Shown here one piece after another: positions 14,589 to 16,699 of a stretch of DNA of 16,699 nucleotides. Source of the stretch: Methanocella sp. (GTDB lineage: Archaea > Halobacteriota > Methanocellia > Methanocellales > Methanocellaceae); contig NZ_DATJPM010000088.1 of the NCBI RefSeq assembly GCF_035506375.1, positions 1-16,699 on the forward strand. The letters are read 5' to 3'. The first letter of the stretch is position 1. Each line of letters begins with the position of its first letter. Made by a program: the position numbers and the translations under genes. Under the pieces are notes generated by a model that was given only the letters and a program-made list of their open reading frames with translations, was not told the DNA's origin and searched no databases.

Positions 14589-15653
14589 ATGGCAATCAAT
14601 GGTTTATCATATTATAACGGGGCCGAGGCCTTCGCTAAGAAGCTGCATGGTAAAGGCTCCTTCGTACTGGTCATGGGATACACGGAGACCGCAGCGATAC
14701 CGGGCATCACGGTCGCGGGCGCGGCGCCCGAGCTGATGTGCTACACGCCGCCGCTTGACGCGGAGCTTGTCCACACGGGCCGGATCATCACGCTAGACAA
14801 TATAGCCATGACGTCGGACGCAATTCCTACGCCCGGCCTCATCACGAGGGCAGCCGTATCATTGTCCGACTTCCGGGAGTATTACGTGGATGCGGGCGGA
14901 AAGATCTCTCCTTTTGTCCCCCACTTCCGGGTGGGCAACGGCCCCGGCGCAGACATTAGGACCGGCAAGGCCGTCCCCAATGCAAAGCAGATCATCGATA
15001 ACGCCCGGAAGGTCGGGAAGGAGATCGCCGCCGAGTCGGAGTACCTGGTCATCGGCGAGACGACCCCCGCAGGCACGACGACGGCGCTGGCCGTATTACG
15101 CGCCCTTGGCGTGGACACGAAGAACGTCACGAGCAGCAGCATGGCGGACAACCCGCAGGCGCTGAAGGATGCTGTTGTCAAGGAAGGGCTACAGAAAGCC
15201 GGGATCAATGGCAAATGCGATGCTCTACAGGCTATCGAGGCCGTCGGCGACCCCATGATGGCCGCGACCATCGGCCTCGTCCAGGGCGCACAGGGCGTGC
15301 CGGTCATTCTGGCGGGCGGTACGCAGATGGCGGTCGTGTCCATATTGATCTCTAAGATGATGGACATCAACAAGGCAGACCTGGCCCTGAGCACGACGCG
15401 CTGGGTGGCCGAGGACAGCACCTCGAGCCTGTTCGGCATCCTCAAGGGCGCCGGAGTGAATATCCCGGTCATCGTGTCCAACCTGTCTTTCGCCCGGTCG
15501 AAGTATACAGGACTGCTGGCCTACGAGCGCGGCATGGTCAAGGAAGGCGTCGGTGCCGGCGGTATCGCAGCTGCCACGATCCTCAAGGGCGTGCCGAAGG
15601 TAAAGATCGAGGATACCGTAGAAGCCATTTACTCAAAAATGGTCGGGAACTAG
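14589..15653 (+). CDS. cobT: Archaeal CobT, nicotinate-mononucleotide-dependent phosphoribosyltransferase
   Basis: A 354-residue enzyme of the archaeal CobT family. It makes the alpha-ribotide of the lower base (dimethylbenzimidazole, or hydroxybenzimidazole in methanogens) from nicotinate mononucleotide for cobamide assembly. Conserved stretches seen are GNGPGADIRTGKAVPNA, IGETTPAGTTTALAVLRALG, VGDPMMAATIGLV, ILAGGTQMAVV and GAGGIAAATILKG. The last five fit the phosphoribosyltransferase active site. ATG 14589 is chosen because GAGGAGGAT lies 4-6 nt upstream; a longer frame from 14556 lacks one. It is monocistronic with its own promoter and terminator. Corrinoids serve methyl transfer in methanogenesis, a loose functional link with the coenzyme B genes. 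Confidence 0.9.
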   Translation: MAINGLSYYNGAEAFAKKLHGKGSFVLVMGYTETAAIPGITVAGAAPELMCYTPPLDAELVHTGRIITLDNIAMTSDAIPTPGLITRAAVSLSDFREYYVDAGGKISPFVPHFRVGNGPGADIRTGKAVPNAKQIIDNARKVGKEIAAESEYLVIGETTPAGTTTALAVLRALGVDTKNVTSSSMADNPQALKDAVVKEGLQKAGINGKCDALQAIEAVGDPMMAATIGLVQGAQGVPVILAGGTQMAVVSILISKMMDINKADLALSTTRWVAEDSTSSLFGILKGAGVNIPVIVSNLSFARSKYTGLLAYERGMVKEGVGAGGIAAATILKGVPKVKIEDTVEAIYSKMVGN

Positions 15654-15680
15654 CCGGTAAATATCCGGCTAAAATTTTTT
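15651..15680 (+). terminator. cobT terminator
   Basis: TAGCCGG (15651-15657, including the stop codon) pairs with CCGGCTA (15665-15671) over a 7-nt loop and is followed by AAA and TTTTTT (15675-15680). It is a good hairpin plus T-run. Confidence 0.65.
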
Positions 15681-15764
15681 AATCCAGAAAAGACTTACAA
15701 AAGCGAAAGTATATTGTACCCTAAACGCTTACAAATTAGTAAATACTATCACGATGTTGAGAAG

Positions 15765-16079
15765 ATGCCTATGCAAAAAAGAATTGCTAAAGCCCTTAAA
15801 AAGAATCCGGAAAACTATTTATATACACCGGAAGAGAAACTTTTTAGTATGTCAAAAATGCAAGAATCGCATACCGCTAAAAACAAATCAAGGTTTAAAA
15901 AAGCCGGAGATGCGATTGTTAAAAAGACATCGGAACCTCCTATTAGTAAAGAGGAAGAAGATACTCTCTTGCGTTTTGCTGCCAAATCCATGATGGATGG
16001 CATAAAGAGTGGTAAAATCAAGACCCGCAGCTTAGAAGACGTCCTCGAAGAGCAGGATAAAAAGCGCGGCCTACGATAA
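15765..16079 (+). CDS. Probable antitoxin partner of the RelE/ParE-like gene
   Basis: A 104-residue, Lys-rich hydrophilic protein ending in SLEDVLEEQDKKRGLR, with no membrane segment. It ends 1 nt before the toxin-like gene, and this antitoxin-then-toxin order with near overlap is typical of type II systems. Base composition is clearly more AT-rich than in the surrounding metabolic genes, which suggests recent acquisition. The start is uncertain: ATG 15765 or 15771 (no clear ribosome site; an AT-rich TATA-like stretch at 15735-15750), while the frame is open back to TTG 15714. I do not recognise a DNA-binding fold, so the antitoxin role is inferred from position and composition only. Confidence 0.6.
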   Translation: MPMQKRIAKALKKNPENYLYTPEEKLFSMSKMQESHTAKNKSRFKKAGDAIVKKTSEPPISKEEEDTLLRFAAKSMMDGIKSGKIKTRSLEDVLEEQDKKRGLR

Positions 16080-16080
16080 A

Positions 16081-16359
16081 ATGAAGGTCGACGTCTCGCC
16101 TGAAGCAGAAAACGACCTGGATGAGATGGATAACTCGTTATACGTTAAGTTTAAAAATCATTTGAAGTCGCTGGGGGATAATCCATATCAGAGGCATCTT
16201 GAACATGGATTACCGTATTACGTTAAAGATTTTAACAAAAAGAAGTATAAGATCGTATACACGATAGAAAATGATACCATCTACGTTGAAAGGTGCTTTG
16301 ACGACCATAAGAAGTACGATAGATGGTTAGAATTAATAAGGCGGAAAATGAATAAGTAA
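16081..16359 (+). CDS. RelE/ParE-superfamily toxin-like protein
   Basis: A 92-residue protein with the RelE/ParE pattern. It begins with MKVDVSPEAENDLDEM (first strand and helix), then a helix leading to LKSLGDNPYQRHLEHGLP, a central YKIVYTIENDTIYVERCF strand pair, and the closing KKYDRWLELIRRK. Members either cleave mRNA at the ribosome (RelE) or poison gyrase (ParE); which applies cannot be read from the sequence. The conserved basic residues in the last third (R292-like positions in RelE) are only loosely matched. ATG 16081 is separated by a single A from the stop of the preceding gene, so translation is coupled. AT-rich like its partner. Confidence 0.72.
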   Translation: MKVDVSPEAENDLDEMDNSLYVKFKNHLKSLGDNPYQRHLEHGLPYYVKDFNKKKYKIVYTIENDTIYVERCFDDHKKYDRWLELIRRKMNK

Positions 16360-16376
16360 TTTTTATCATCGCATTT

Positions 16377-16699
16377 TTATCGTCTGCCGTATTTCCATAC
16401 GATGAAGCCGAAGGCAAGGATGGCGATCAACGCTATAGCAATTCCGACGCCGATCCAGGTGTTGCTCTTAGTGATGGTGAAGTCGATGCTTTTCTTCTCC
16501 GTCCTGGTCTCGGTGCTCACCGCCCTCAGGTACAACCGATCGGTTTCCTGGGATGCATCCGCCTTAGCGTAGACTTTCAGGGTGAACCGGTGGGTGTCGC
16601 CCGGGTCCAACTCATCGATCTTATTAGACGTGTCCACGGTCAAGGAGTCCGGGATGTCGTTCGTGCCGATGTCGAGGCCCACGTTGGTGAGTTTGCCCG
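16377..16699 (-). CDS. C-terminal end of a membrane-anchored extracellular protein (partial)
   Basis: The frame is open from the right edge down to TAA 16377-16379, giving 106 visible residues. A beta-rich domain (LDPGDTHRFTLKVYAKADASQ, then LYLRAVSTETRTEKKSIDFTI) resembles the NEW3/COG1470-type Ig-like repeats of archaeal surface proteins. It is followed by a transmembrane helix (WIGVGIAIALIAILAFGFIVW) and a short basic tail, KYGRR. The protein would be anchored with its bulk outside the cell. The gene is convergent with the toxin gene, and its start lies beyond the window. Confidence 0.7.
   Translation of the reverse strand, partial: GKLTNVGLDIGTNDIPDSLTVDTSNKIDELDPGDTHRFTLKVYAKADASQETDRLYLRAVSTETRTEKKSIDFTITKSNTWIGVGIAIALIAILAFGFIVWKYGRR

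Overview
The window is most likely chromosomal DNA of a methanogenic archaeon. It carries a complete gene set for 2-oxosuberate synthesis, the chain-building part of coenzyme B (7-mercaptoheptanoylthreonine phosphate) synthesis. The homoaconitase small subunit has the YLRT loop typical of methanogen enzymes, and there is an archaeal-type CobT. Promoters look like TATA boxes, with either leaderless starts or GGTGA/GGAGG ribosome sites. Gene style, GC-rich codons in an AT-rich intergenic setting, and the permease-Usp fusion suggest a Methanocella-like organism (Methanocellales); that placement is inference.

Layout. Positions 1-94 are the 3' end of an unidentified + strand gene. Positions 95-427 are a repeat-rich convergent intergenic region with a perfect 29-bp inverted repeat. 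A tryptophan synthase beta-type gene (trpB2, minus) follows, with TGTACA boxes upstream that resemble the TrpY operator known from another methanogen. Positions 1947-3159 hold three small unidentified genes. Positions 3160-3552 are gene-free, with a terminator and nested palindromes, and lead into a secreted or anchored SIMPL-domain protein (3553-4317). On the minus strand follow an amino-acid permease fused to two Usp domains and a separate tandem-Usp protein.

The core of the window is 8025-14362. On the minus strand aksD, aksE, aksF and a 281-residue unidentified gene are joined by three successive 4-nt stop/start overlaps. Divergent from them is aksA (homocitrate synthase family). A perfect 13-bp inverted repeat lies between aksA and aksD, and probably serves as a shared operator. 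Convergent with aksA, with overlapping stop codons, is a 506-residue thiamine-diphosphate enzyme resembling the alpha subunit of indolepyruvate ferredoxin oxidoreductase but without its ferredoxin tail. AksA, AksDE and AksF elongate 2-oxoglutarate to 2-oxosuberate. The next steps are decarboxylation to 7-oxoheptanoate and sulfur introduction, and to my knowledge they have no well-established genes. The ThDP enzyme is a natural candidate for the decarboxylase, and the 281-residue protein for another step. These two assignments are hypotheses and the most interesting content of the window.

Downstream are cobT (cobamide lower-ligand activation) with its own palindrome-rich promoter and a clear terminator, an AT-rich toxin-antitoxin-like pair (RelE/ParE-type toxin second), and the C-terminal end of a membrane-anchored extracellular protein running off the right edge. 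No rRNA, tRNA, CRISPR array or insertion sequence was recognised.
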